A stretch of DNA of 41,030 nt from positions 1-41,030 of the forward strand of contig CAXRIN010000011.1 of the NCBI GenBank assembly GCA_964230605.1, given 5' to 3'. The notes beneath the pieces are model-generated. The model saw only the letters and a list, made by a program, of their open reading frames with translations. It made no database searches and was not told where the DNA came from. The position numbers were made by a program, and so were the translations under genes. Below, piece after piece: positions 1 to 7,004 of this stretch (within the stretch, counting starts at the first letter, position 1; each line of letters starts with the position of its first letter). The stretch is from GCA-002722245 sp964230605. GTDB lineage: Bacteria; Bacteroidota; Bacteroidia; Flavobacteriales_C; GCA-002722245.

Positions 1-58
1 TATTTACATCCCCTTTAGAGGGGAAGGAATGACAAAGAGGCACGATAGCTTTATCACT

Positions 59-133
59 GGTGATTTGCATGTTAAATATTTGATTTTCATTTGTTTAGAA
101 GTAATAAAAATCGCTATTTTTCTGCAAATCACC
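59..133. repeat. 11-bp perfect inverted repeat, 53-bp spacer
   Basis: The arms GGTGATTTGCA (59-69) and TGCAAATCACC (123-133) are exact reverse complements. They lie in AT-rich non-coding DNA just downstream of the HMA lipoprotein gene. No U-tract follows either arm, so a simple intrinsic terminator is unlikely. The pair may be part of a small mobile-element remnant together with the 18-mer at 186-203. Confidence 0.5.
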
Positions 134-185
134 ATATTTCCTAACAAGTTTTTACCAACATAATTTACTGAATTTCAAGCTAATA

Positions 186-203
186 AGAATCGAGCTCAGG
201 TTG
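186..203 (+). repeat. 18-bp copy of the right-edge IS terminal sequence
   Basis: AGAATCGAGCTCAGGTTG is identical to the reverse complement of 40889-40906, where it directly overlaps the stop codon of a transposase fragment. Read from outside the putative element inward, the tip would be ACCTGAGCTCGATT. The copy lies 11 bp downstream of the stop of the HMA lipoprotein gene. No transposase coding sequence is recognised between 1 and 186, so this may be the opposite end of an IS, a solo end or a remnant. Confidence 0.55.
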
Positions 204-214
204 ATAATTATCAA

Positions 215-664
215 TCAGTTTAATAAAGAATTTAGCAAGCTAAATATATTAGGAAGCTGAAACCCAGTAGAACTAGACACTTCTGGTTTTGTAACGTCAA
301 AATCTGATGAAGCGCCGTCATTTGAATTTTCAGTTTCTTTTAACTCATCAACTTCTACTTCTTCAGCCTTTTGTTCTTCAACACCCTTCACCTGATACTG
401 ACCATTTGCTATCGATTCAATTTTCTTGATAATTTCCTCTTTAGAAACCTCATTGGTATTAATGGTAACTTCAGCAGATTTCTTTTCGAAAGAAACTTTA
501 GCTTCCAAAACTCCTTCTATTTGATTTAGCTTTTTCTCAATAAAAGGAGCACATGAGTGTCCACATGACATTCCTTCTACAGCAATACTTAAAGAAGATT
601 TTTCAATAGTCTGCTCACAAGCCATTAAAATTAGAGATACAAATATGAATAAGTATTTTTTCAT
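215..664 (-). CDS. HMA-domain lipoprotein (periplasmic metal-binding)
   Basis: Probable extracytoplasmic metallochaperone or metal-binding protein. The chosen start, ATG at 664, gives 149 residues beginning MKKYLFIFVS, with a lipobox ending at Cys16 (LILMAC), so it should be a lipoprotein. An upstream in-frame start at 691 would spoil the signal peptide. Residues about 25-90 form a heavy-metal-associated (HMA, ferredoxin-like) domain with the motif GMSCGHSC, giving Cys34 and Cys38 as CxxxC rather than the usual CxxC. Residues about 95-135 are acidic and low complexity, followed by a short hydrophobic C-terminus. It starts 1 bp after the stop of the CopZ-like gene, so the two are almost certainly co-transcribed and co-translated. 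Copper is the likely metal, but this is inference. Confidence 0.8.
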   Translation of the reverse strand: MKKYLFIFVSLILMACEQTIEKSSLSIAVEGMSCGHSCAPFIEKKLNQIEGVLEAKVSFEKKSAEVTINTNEVSKEEIIKKIESIANGQYQVKGVEEQKAEEVEVDELKETENSNDGASSDFDVTKPEVSSSTGFQLPNIFSLLNSLLN

Positions 665-665
665 C

Positions 666-860
666 TTACGAACCTTTAAAAGGTGTTTCACTTAATGCTT
701 TAATTAAATCTTCTTTTGATACATTTCCTTTGACTTCAGCAGACTTACCTTCTAAAGAAACGTTTACTTCCTCTACACCATCAACTTCACTTAAAACATC
801 GGTTACAGTTGCAACACAATGTTTGCAAGTCATTCCATCAACTTTAATTTTCGTTTCCAT
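666..860 (-). CDS. CopZ-like heavy-metal-associated protein
   Basis: A 64-residue single-domain HMA protein of the CopZ/Atx1 type, which carries Cu(I) or a similar soft metal in the cytoplasm. The metal-binding loop GMTCKHC gives Cys12 and Cys15, and the beta-alpha-beta pattern (SEVDGVEEVNVSLEGKSAEV) fits the fold over its whole length. No signal peptide is present, so this member is cytoplasmic, in contrast to the lipoprotein encoded 1 bp downstream. No P-type ATPase or metal regulator is in the window, so its partner is unknown. A TACATTTG promoter box lies about 40 bp upstream. Confidence 0.88.
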   Translation of the reverse strand: METKIKVDGMTCKHCVATVTDVLSEVDGVEEVNVSLEGKSAEVKGNVSKEDLIKALSETPFKGS

Positions 861-902
861 ATTATCTTTAAAATCAGGAAATTATTCCTCAAAAACGTTC
901 TT

Positions 903-934
903 CAAATGTAACCATTATATGGATTAAAAACTAA
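903..934 (-). promoter_or_regulatory. Candidate promoter of the HMA cassette
   Basis: On the minus strand TACATTTG (910-903) matches the Bacteroidota -7 element TAnnTTTG. TTAG (934-931) sits 20 bp upstream and is one base from TTTG. Predicted transcription start is near 899, leaving a leader of about 39 nt. The 12-bp palindrome TTGTTGCAACAA at 938-949 lies directly upstream of the -33 box. Confidence 0.5.
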
Positions 935-937
935 TAT

Positions 938-949
938 TTGTTGCAACAA
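938..949. promoter_or_regulatory. 12-bp palindrome, possible operator
   Basis: TTGTTGCAACAA is a perfect palindrome placed 4 bp upstream of the -33 element of the putative HMA promoter. The position suits an activator or repressor site. No regulator gene is adjacent, and the function is inference from symmetry and position only. Confidence 0.3.
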
Positions 950-1014
950 TTTTAATTCACTTTGTTTCGCTTCAAATATCATTAATCCCTCGTATCATTT
1001 TTTGAAATTTAGTA

Positions 1015-1147
1015 ATTACATCTGTAGTGGCCTATGAAAATAGGCCATGAACCATTACGTGAAGGTCTGTTTTTTTACGAATTATGGTATTTTAATAAAC
1101 ATTATGGCTTTTTATGGCCTATTCTCATAGGCCACTACAGATATAAT
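1015..1147. repeat. Inverted-repeat element with nested hairpins
   Basis: Arms 1015-1048 and 1114-1147 are reverse complements over 34 bp with two mismatches (1019/1143 and 1038/1124). Each arm contains its own small hairpin: GGCCTAT-GAAA-ATAGGCC in the left arm, and GGCCTAT with a 4-nt loop and ATAGGCC in the right arm. The whole element is about 133 bp. A near-identical hairpin (20 of 22 bases) forms the terminator-like structure at 40576-40597. The layout resembles a MITE or a paired REP-like element. No clear target duplication was found. Confidence 0.65.
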
Positions 1148-1247
1148 CTTTTCAAAATTTATTTTCTTCTAACAAGAATAGATTACTTGCAAATAAAAAC
1201 CTTTGAGACTCTCGAAATCTAGAGAAACTTTCTCGAAAAAAAGAAAC

Positions 1248-1278
1248 TTTGATAATCAAATTATAAGTCTTACCTTTG
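1248..1278 (+). promoter_or_regulatory. rplU-rpmA promoter
   Basis: TTTG (1248-1251), a 19-bp spacer and TACCTTTG (1271-1278) match the Bacteroidota housekeeping promoter (TTTG, about 19 bp, TAnnTTTG). The predicted start is near 1282, giving a leader of about 34 nt before the rplU ATG at 1316. Confidence 0.8.
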
Positions 1279-1315
1279 CAGACCCAAAATTTATAAAATT
1301 TAAATTAGCTGTATT

Positions 1316-1630
1316 ATGTACGCAATTGTAGAGATAGCAGGGCAACAGTTCAAAGTAGAGAAAGAGCAGCAGATCTTTGTTCATCGTTTGGATGCTGAAG
1401 AAGGAGCTAAAGTTGATTTCGACAAAGTTCTTTTAGTAGACAATGATGGGAAAGTTAATGTTGGCGCCCCAGCTGTAGAAGGTGCGAAAGTTACTGCAAC
1501 AGTAATTTCACACGTTAAAGGAGATAAGGTAATCGTTTTCAAAAAGAAAAGAAGAAAAGGATACCAAAAGCAAAATGGACACCGTCAGGCGTTCACGCAA
1601 ATTAAAATTGAATCAATTTCTGCTAACTAA
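1316..1630 (+). CDS. rplU: 50S ribosomal protein L21
   Basis: Large-subunit protein that contacts 23S rRNA. The 104-residue product is the standard length, opens with MYAIVEIAGQQFKVEKEQ and carries the conserved basic segment near residues 75-92 (KKKRRKGYQKQNGHRQ). It is the first gene of a two-gene unit with rpmA (17-bp gap), the universal L21-L27 pair. A consensus promoter lies directly upstream. No ysxB-like cysteine protease gene sits between the two; L27 here starts MAHKKG without the N-terminal extension that protease removes. Confidence 0.98.
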   Translation: MYAIVEIAGQQFKVEKEQQIFVHRLDAEEGAKVDFDKVLLVDNDGKVNVGAPAVEGAKVTATVISHVKGDKVIVFKKKRRKGYQKQNGHRQAFTQIKIESISAN

Positions 1631-1647
1631 TAAAAACTTTTTAAGAA

Positions 1648-1905
1648 ATGGCACATAAGAAAGGAGTTGGATCTACGGACAACGGAAGAGACTCACAGTC
1701 GAAACGTTTAGGAGTAAAGAAATTTGGTGGAGAAACTGTTATCGCTGGTAACATTTTAGTACGTCAAAGAGGAACTAAGCACCACCCAGGTGAAAACGTT
1801 GGTATTGGTAAAGACCATACTTTATACGCTTTAACTGATGGTAAAGTAGTTTTTAGAAAAAAGAAAAACAACAAATCATTTGTTTCTGTTGAAGCTCAAG
1901 CTTAA
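1648..1905 (+). CDS. rpmA: 50S ribosomal protein L27
   Basis: Large-subunit protein whose N-terminal tail reaches the peptidyl transferase centre. The 85 residues start MAHKKGVGSTDNGRDSQSKR, the canonical mature N-terminus, and include the conserved GETVIAGNILVRQRGTKHHPG block. It follows rplU by 17 bp and is followed by a strong hairpin terminator, closing the unit. Confidence 0.98.
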   Translation: MAHKKGVGSTDNGRDSQSKRLGVKKFGGETVIAGNILVRQRGTKHHPGENVGIGKDHTLYALTDGKVVFRKKKNNKSFVSVEAQA

Positions 1906-1930
1906 TTAAACACTTGATTTAAGAATATTT

Positions 1931-1959
1931 AAAAGGTCGCTCACTGAGTGACCTTTTTT
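1931..1959. terminator. Bidirectional intrinsic terminator, rpmA / adenylation gene
   Basis: AAAAGGTC pairs with GACCTTTT, and CTCA pairs with TGAG inside, with one G-U pair between. A T-run follows on the plus strand, and an A-run precedes, so it can also work on the minus strand. It lies between two convergent genes and can serve both. Confidence 0.85.
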
Positions 1960-1976
1960 ATTTTGATTAGGCAAAA

Positions 1977-3311
1977 TTATTTTGATGCAACTTTTTTCAG
2001 CTGATTAAAATCCATCTTTCCATTGGAGTTCAATGGTAGTTCATCTAATTGAATAATTCGGGATGGTTTGTAATAATCTGGAAATGATTCTTGGATTAAC
2101 AATTTGATTTCTGGCTCGGATAAATTGGAGAAAATGACTAATTCTTGAGTTGTTTTTAAAAACAATGATTTAACCCAACCATCAGTTTTTGATGATAAAA
2201 CTCTGTCTATCTCTTCCAATTCAATACGGTATCCATTCCATTGTACTTGATTGTCTTTACGACCATCAAAAATAAGCTTACCGTTTTCGTCATAATGGGC
2301 TAAATCTCCTGAAGAAAATTCCTTAATTGTTTCTTGATTTAAATAACCTTTAAAAGTTTGTTTACCTGTATAAATAATTTCTCCTTTTAGAATTTTAAAA
2401 TCGATGTTCTCAAACTTCTCACCCAACGGCAATGGTAATCCATTTTGAAAATAAACCTCATCCAAATCATTCAATAATTCTTCTGTACAAACAATTACTG
2501 TTTCGGTTGGTCCGTAACAATTATAAACCTTTGCATTAGGAACTGATTTCATCCAAACTTTCGCCCAATCTCCCATTAAAGCTTCTCCACTAAAAAAGGA
2601 ATACCTCAATTTTGGAAATTGTACGCGTGGCAGAAAGTCTAATGTTAAACGTATAACCGAAGGCACAAAACTAGTTACAGTAACTCCATAATCCTGTATT
2701 GCCTTAAAAAGGCCCAGTTGTTTGGAATTAGTTTGCTCGGGAAGTACTAAACTCCCGCCTACGAGAAAAGGCATCAAATAACAAAACACACTCACATCGA
2801 AAGTCAGTTCATAGCTTTGTAGAAACTTATCGCTCGATTTAAAATCAATCTTGCTATGTTGCAGATAATGGTTTGAAAATGCTTCTAAGTTTTCCTGACT
2901 AATTGGAACTCCCTTTGGCTTTCCAGTTGTGCCACTTGTAAAAAGTAAATAGGCCTTTTCTCCATAAAGAATTTCAACCTCCTCTACATTATCTAAAGGA
3001 GTAGATTCATCAATTAAAATCTTCCAATTAACCTGCTGCTTAATTTCATCAATACGAGATTTTGGAAAATCAAAATTTAACGGAACATAACCATTACCCG
3101 TTAACCAACAGGCTAAAATTGCAGGATACGCTTTCCATCCTAACGCAACATCAACACCTATCCAGGAATCTGTTACTTTAATTGCATTAGCAAATGCATA
3201 GGTAACTTTTAATAGTTCATCAAAAGTCACAATCAAATCTTTCCCTTCAATTGCATGAGAATTCGGATTTGATTTCGCTTGATTTACTATTTGATTAATG
3301 ATAGAATCCAC
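1977..3311 (-). CDS. Stand-alone AMP-binding adenylation enzyme (NRPS/DltA type)
   Basis: Activates a carboxylic acid, probably an amino acid, as an acyl-adenylate. Visible motifs: P-loop A3 LLFTSGTTGKPKGV (about 122-135), A4 FDVS (171-174), A5 NCYGPTET (264-271), A7 SGDL (334-337), A8 GRKDNQVQWNGYRIELEEID (350-369) and A10 NSNGKM with catalytic Lys432. The Asp in FDVS is the residue that binds the alpha-amino group in amino-acid-activating members, which favours an amino-acid substrate. At 444 residues it is short, and no carrier, condensation or thioesterase gene adjoins it, so it is not part of a visible assembly line. The start is GTG at 3311, about 2 nt after the predicted transcription start. 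DltA-like or an NRPS-derived single domain are both possible; the substrate is unknown. Confidence 0.8.
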   Translation of the reverse strand: MDSIINQIVNQAKSNPNSHAIEGKDLIVTFDELLKVTYAFANAIKVTDSWIGVDVALGWKAYPAILACWLTGNGYVPLNFDFPKSRIDEIKQQVNWKILIDESTPLDNVEEVEILYGEKAYLLFTSGTTGKPKGVPISQENLEAFSNHYLQHSKIDFKSSDKFLQSYELTFDVSVFCYLMPFLVGGSLVLPEQTNSKQLGLFKAIQDYGVTVTSFVPSVIRLTLDFLPRVQFPKLRYSFFSGEALMGDWAKVWMKSVPNAKVYNCYGPTETVIVCTEELLNDLDEVYFQNGLPLPLGEKFENIDFKILKGEIIYTGKQTFKGYLNQETIKEFSSGDLAHYDENGKLIFDGRKDNQVQWNGYRIELEEIDRVLSSKTDGWVKSLFLKTTQELVIFSNLSEPEIKLLIQESFPDYYKPSRIIQLDELPLNSNGKMDFNQLKKVASK

Positions 3312-3316
3312 TGTTA

Positions 3317-3324
3317 CAAATATA
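3317..3324 (-). promoter_or_regulatory. -7 box of the adenylation gene, near-leaderless
   Basis: TATATTTG on the minus strand matches TAnnTTTG. Its last base is 5 nt upstream of the GTG start, so the predicted transcript would carry only about 2 nt of leader. No clear TTG is seen at the -33 distance. Confidence 0.45.
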
Positions 3325-3410
3325 GTTTATTTTGTAGGCGTTTGCCTTGCGCTTGCCCTAAGCATAAGAGTTTAAAAATCGATATAATTCAATGTATTTC
3401 TCTAAGGCAT

Positions 3411-3418
3411 TAATTTTG
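3411..3418 (+). promoter_or_regulatory. -7 box of the M28 peptidase gene
   Basis: TAATTTTG matches TAnnTTTG, about 15 bp upstream of the ATG. The motif AGGAGG (3425-3430) follows, unusually Shine-Dalgarno-like for this phylum but only 2 nt from the start codon. No clear -33 box is seen. Confidence 0.4.
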
Positions 3419-3432
3419 TAATTTAGGAGGAC

Positions 3433-4701
3433 ATGAAAAGTATTCTATTAGTAATCACAATATTTTACAGTTTATTTGCATTTTCTCAAGGCTTGTATCT
3501 TGCAAGAGACTTTGTTGACACGCTAACTTCTGAAAATTATGCTGGCAGAGGGTACGTTAAAGATGGCCATTTAAAAGCAGCAAATTTCATTGCCAATAAA
3601 TTCGAAGAATATGGTCTGGAACGTTTTGATTCGGACTTTAAGCAAGAATTCCAAATAAATGTAAACACATTTGGAGGTACTGCAGATGTGTTAATTGACA
3701 AAAAGCTCATGTTTGCGGGAGTTGATTTTATTGTTGATGCAAGCTGTCCGAGTATTGAAGGAAAATTTGACTTAAAATGGGTAAACCCCAAAATTGTTGG
3801 TGACTCAAAAAAAATGGGTAAGTTTTTAAGCTCCGACCTTTCTAATTCTTTTCTTATAGTTGACAAAACTGAGATAACTGATACAACTCAATTAGAATTT
3901 TTAGACAACATGATTCACAATCCTTTCCAAGCTAAAGGAATTATAATGGTGCAAACTAACAAGTTTACATGGGCAATGAGTCAGCAACAAAGACCTTATC
4001 CAATTCTATTCATAAAAAAGAATTTAATTTCGTACAAAAACAAAAAGATTGAAATCAATATTCAATCAAAACTAAAAAAGGGTGAAATCACTCAAAATGT
4101 TTTAGGGTACGTTAAAGGAACTGAAAAACCAGATTCTTTTATAGTATTCTCTGCGCATTACGATCACCTAGGGATGTTAGGGCCTGATGCTATATATACT
4201 GGTGCTAATGATAACGCTAGCGGAACAGCAATGCTATTGAACCTCGCAAAACATTATTCTACACCTGGCAACGCTCCTAAGTACTCGATACTTTTCATTG
4301 CTTTTGGAGCTGAAGAAGTAGGCTTATTGGGAAGCAAACATTATGTTGACAAACCATACTTCCCGTTAGAAAAAATAAAACTTCAAATTAATACCGATAT
4401 CATGGGTACTGGTGACGAAGGAATAATGATGGTAAATGGTAGAATTCATACTGATGTTTATGAGGCTTTCAAAGCAATAAATGACAAACAAGGATATTTA
4501 GCAAAAATAGGCGCTAGGGGAAAATCTTTTAATTCAGACCATGCTCCATTTGATGAGAAAGGTGTAAAATCTGTTTTTATTTACACTATGGGCGGATCGA
4601 AAGCATATCACGATATTTACGACACTGCGGAAAATTTAACCCTTTCTAAATACAACGAGGTGTTCAAATTAATCACAGACTTTATTGGTCAATACAAATA
4701 A
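3433..4701 (+). CDS. Secreted M28-family zinc metallopeptidase
   Basis: Probable exported aminopeptidase acting on peptides outside the cytoplasm. The 422 residues begin with a signal peptide (MKSILLVITIFYSLFAFSQG). The M28 catalytic domain covers about 222-420 with the expected two-zinc ligand set: His242 and Asp244 in SAHYDHLG, Asp260 in GANDNASG, Glu294/Glu295 in FGAEEVGLLGS, Asp322 in NTDIMGTG and His393 in YHDIYDTAENL. Residues about 85-215 look like an inserted PA-type domain. No C-terminal sorting domain is present, so periplasmic or freely secreted location is likely. Its stop overlaps the next gene's start (TAATG). Confidence 0.92.
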   Translation: MKSILLVITIFYSLFAFSQGLYLARDFVDTLTSENYAGRGYVKDGHLKAANFIANKFEEYGLERFDSDFKQEFQINVNTFGGTADVLIDKKLMFAGVDFIVDASCPSIEGKFDLKWVNPKIVGDSKKMGKFLSSDLSNSFLIVDKTEITDTTQLEFLDNMIHNPFQAKGIIMVQTNKFTWAMSQQQRPYPILFIKKNLISYKNKKIEINIQSKLKKGEITQNVLGYVKGTEKPDSFIVFSAHYDHLGMLGPDAIYTGANDNASGTAMLLNLAKHYSTPGNAPKYSILFIAFGAEEVGLLGSKHYVDKPYFPLEKIKLQINTDIMGTGDEGIMMVNGRIHTDVYEAFKAINDKQGYLAKIGARGKSFNSDHAPFDEKGVKSVFIYTMGGSKAYHDIYDTAENLTLSKYNEVFKLITDFIGQYK

Positions 4702-5591
4702 TGGGGACAATACATCATACTAATTGCGCAGTTTGCGACTCAACTAATATTCAAGAAAAATTCAAAATCAAAGACCATTCTCACACAGGAGAAGTTTTTC
4801 CTGTGTCCGAATGCTTAGATTGCGGATTTCATTTCACACAGGACGCTCCAAACACCGAATCAATTGGTCCTTATTACAAAAGTGAAAACTATGTTTCCCA
4901 TTCAGATACTCAAAAAGGATTATTCTTCAAAATATATCACCTTGTAAGAAATTACATGTTGAAGAAGAAAAGAAATTTAGTTAATAGTGCTGTAGGAAAA
5001 AATTCAGGTAAGATTTTAGATATAGGTACAGGAACTGGCTACTTCCCTAATATCATGATTCAATCGGGATGGCAAGCAGAAGGAATTGAACAAGATGAAG
5101 AAACCAGAAATTATGCTTCATCAAAGTTGCAATTTAAAGTACACGAAACCTCTGCATTATACGATCTTGTTCCTGAAAGTTATGACGCAATTACAATGTG
5201 GCATGTATTGGAACATGTTCATGACTTACAGGGATATTTGAAAAAAATAAACTCAATTTTAAAACCAAACGGAGCATTCATTGTTGCGGTACCTAATCAT
5301 ACTTCATTCGACCAAGAGTATTATAAAGAATATTGGGCAGCTTGGGACATCCCTATTCACTTATGGCATTTTGATCCATCGACCATGAAAAAGTTAATGG
5401 CTAAATATGGTTTTAAGGTTGAAAAGATTATACCAATGCCTTTTGATGCGGCATATGTTTCCATGTTAAGCGAACAATATAAATCAGGAAGCAAACTACC
5501 TGGACTGCTTAAAGGAATCCAATTCGCTATTAAAGGAAAGTCCACCCCAGAAAGGTGTAGCTCTGTTATATACGTGATAAAAAAGGTCTAA
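4701..5591 (+). CDS. Class I SAM-dependent methyltransferase with N-terminal zinc ribbon
   Basis: Transfers a methyl group from S-adenosylmethionine to an unknown acceptor. Residues 9-41 hold two Cys pairs (CAVC at 9-12 and CLDC at 38-41) that look like a zinc ribbon. The Rossmann domain follows with motif I LDIGTGTGYF (106-115), an acidic Glu130 at the end of strand 2, and MWHVLEHVHD near 175-184. This ribbon plus Methyltransf_12/23 layout is common among methyltransferases tied to polysaccharide or surface sugar modification, but no such genes are nearby. The start codon overlaps the peptidase stop by one base, so the genes are translationally linked. Confidence 0.88.
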   Translation: MGTIHHTNCAVCDSTNIQEKFKIKDHSHTGEVFPVSECLDCGFHFTQDAPNTESIGPYYKSENYVSHSDTQKGLFFKIYHLVRNYMLKKKRNLVNSAVGKNSGKILDIGTGTGYFPNIMIQSGWQAEGIEQDEETRNYASSKLQFKVHETSALYDLVPESYDAITMWHVLEHVHDLQGYLKKINSILKPNGAFIVAVPNHTSFDQEYYKEYWAAWDIPIHLWHFDPSTMKKLMAKYGFKVEKIIPMPFDAAYVSMLSEQYKSGSKLPGLLKGIQFAIKGKSTPERCSSVIYVIKKV

Positions 5592-5687
5592 AAGCATAAC
5601 AATAAAGTCCGTTTATTTATTTTTTGTGTTTTTGTTTGATTGATAAACCATTGAATTTTGTCATATTAACATTTACATTTACTGAAA

Positions 5688-7004
5688 ATGACAACTAAAA
5701 TCTCAAAACAAAAACAAATCAAAGGATGGGTAATGTTCGATTGGGCTAACTCGGCTTACAACTTGGTAATTGTTTCAACGGTTTTTCCAATAATATTCAA
5801 AGCTTTTGTTCCCGATAATTCGGAGTTTTTGGGTATCAATTTCAAATCCTCAGATTCTTTGTACACCTACGCAATGTGCTTTTCTTATTTAGTGATATCC
5901 ATAATCACTCCTTTACTTTCTGGAATTGCTGATTATGGCGGTTACAAAAAAAGATACATGCAGTTTTTTAGTACGATGGGAGCTGTTGCTTGTGCTAGTT
6001 TATTTTTCTTCGATGCAGAACATCAGTGGATTGGTATTGCTGGTGCAATAATAGCTAGTATTGGTTTTAGCGGAAGTTTAGTTTTTTACAACGGGTTCTT
6101 ATCCGAATTAGTACCCAAAAAACTACATGATAAGGTAAGTGCGAAAGGTTTTTCATACGGATATCTTGGATCTTCTCTGCTATTAATACTTGTAATTGTA
6201 TTGGATAAAACTAAAGGTCTGTTTGGTATTGAGAGCAATACATTAATGTTCCGAATCGGATTTATTTTAGTTGGATTATGGTGGTTTGGTTGGGCCAGAT
6301 GGACCTTCAGTGTTCTTCCAAAAGGAGAAAAAAGTGATCTTTCGAACAAAGAAATGATGTCGAAAGGTTTTCAAGAACTAAAACATGTTTGGAAACAAAT
6401 CAAAGAATTACCGAGGTTAAAAAGATTTCTTTCGGCCTTTTTTATAATTGATCTAGGAGTTCAAACAATCGTTATTATCGCTCCTCTTTTTGCAATGAAA
6501 GTATTCGATATGCAAGGGGGAGAACTTGTACCGCTTGTTTTAATTATGCAGTTCTTAGGAATAGGAGGAGCCTTTATTTTCTCTAAAGTTTCTAAAAAAT
6601 TCGGTAATGTTTCCGCATTAATAGGACCTTCAATCGTATACTTGGGTGTTTGTTTATTAGCAGTATTTGCGAATCAAAAATGGATGGTATATCTAATTGC
6701 AGCCATGATTGGATTTGCTATGGGAGGAATACAGGCTTTATTTAGATCAACTTATTCTAAACTTCTCCCTGAGACTAATGATCACGCGTCATTTTTTAGC
6801 TTTTTTGATATAACTGAAAAAGTGGCTATTGTTGCTGGTACTTTCACCTATGCAGCTGTAGAAACAATCGCTGCGGGAATGGAAAGTGGATTTGCTGAGA
6901 GATTGGGAGTAGCTACTTTAGCACTATTTTTCTTAGCTGGTCTGTTATTATTGAGAAGATTAAGCAAATTCAAATCATTAGATCTAGAAGTCGAAAATGC
7001 ATAA
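5688..7004 (+). CDS. MFS transporter, UMF1/Atg22-like family
   Basis: Predicted inner-membrane transporter of 438 residues with roughly twelve hydrophobic segments. The N-terminal stretch GWVMFDWANSAYNLVIVSTV (from residue 13) is the hallmark of the UMF1 (unknown major facilitator) family related to yeast vacuolar effluxer Atg22. The cytoplasmic-loop motif GIADYGGYKKRYM fits the MFS loop 2-3 signature. The substrate is unknown; amino-acid efflux is known only for the eukaryotic relatives. Its 3' end overlaps the next gene by 8 bp. A weak promoter-like GAATTTTG lies at 5653-5660. Confidence 0.9.
   Translation: MTTKISKQKQIKGWVMFDWANSAYNLVIVSTVFPIIFKAFVPDNSEFLGINFKSSDSLYTYAMCFSYLVISIITPLLSGIADYGGYKKRYMQFFSTMGAVACASLFFFDAEHQWIGIAGAIIASIGFSGSLVFYNGFLSELVPKKLHDKVSAKGFSYGYLGSSLLLILVIVLDKTKGLFGIESNTLMFRIGFILVGLWWFGWARWTFSVLPKGEKSDLSNKEMMSKGFQELKHVWKQIKELPRLKRFLSAFFIIDLGVQTIVIIAPLFAMKVFDMQGGELVPLVLIMQFLGIGGAFIFSKVSKKFGNVSALIGPSIVYLGVCLLAVFANQKWMVYLIAAMIGFAMGGIQALFRSTYSKLLPETNDHASFFSFFDITEKVAIVAGTFTYAAVETIAAGMESGFAERLGVATLALFFLAGLLLLRRLSKFKSLDLEVENA

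Larger units (their letters stand above)
1..214. other. Non-coding left edge with inverted repeats
   Basis: No credible gene is seen here; the longest open stretches on either strand resemble no family I know. Three structures are visible. A short hairpin at 9-24 has arms TCCCCT and AGGGGA with loop TTAG. A perfect 11-bp inverted repeat has arms GGTGATTTGCA (59-69) and TGCAAATCACC (123-133), 53 bp apart. The 18-mer AGAATCGAGCTCAGGTTG (186-203) recurs in reverse complement at 40889-40906 beside a transposase gene. This could be the end of an IS, a decayed IS or a small non-autonomous element; the window is too short on this side to tell. Confidence 0.5.
861..1315. other. 455-bp intergenic region between the HMA cassette and rplU
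   Basis: No gene is supported in this gap. It holds, left to right: the leftward HMA promoter and palindrome (903-949), an inverted-repeat element with nested hairpins (1015-1147), the small palindrome GAGAAACTTTCTC (1222-1234) and the rplU promoter (1248-1278). A 62-codon reading frame at 1034-1222 runs through the inverted repeat and is not considered a gene. Confidence 0.6.

Noticed and set aside
1..186. Transposase gene for the left IS-end copy
   Set aside because: All frames on both strands are short and show no DDE or other transposase motif.
1034..1222. 62-codon plus-strand reading frame
   Set aside because: It runs through both arms of the inverted repeat and has no family resemblance or promoter; the open frame is a by-product of the repeat.
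1977..3311. dltA assignment
   Set aside because: No dltB, dltC or dltD neighbours, and teichoic acid alanylation is not expected in this group; motifs alone do not separate DltA from NRPS-type domains.
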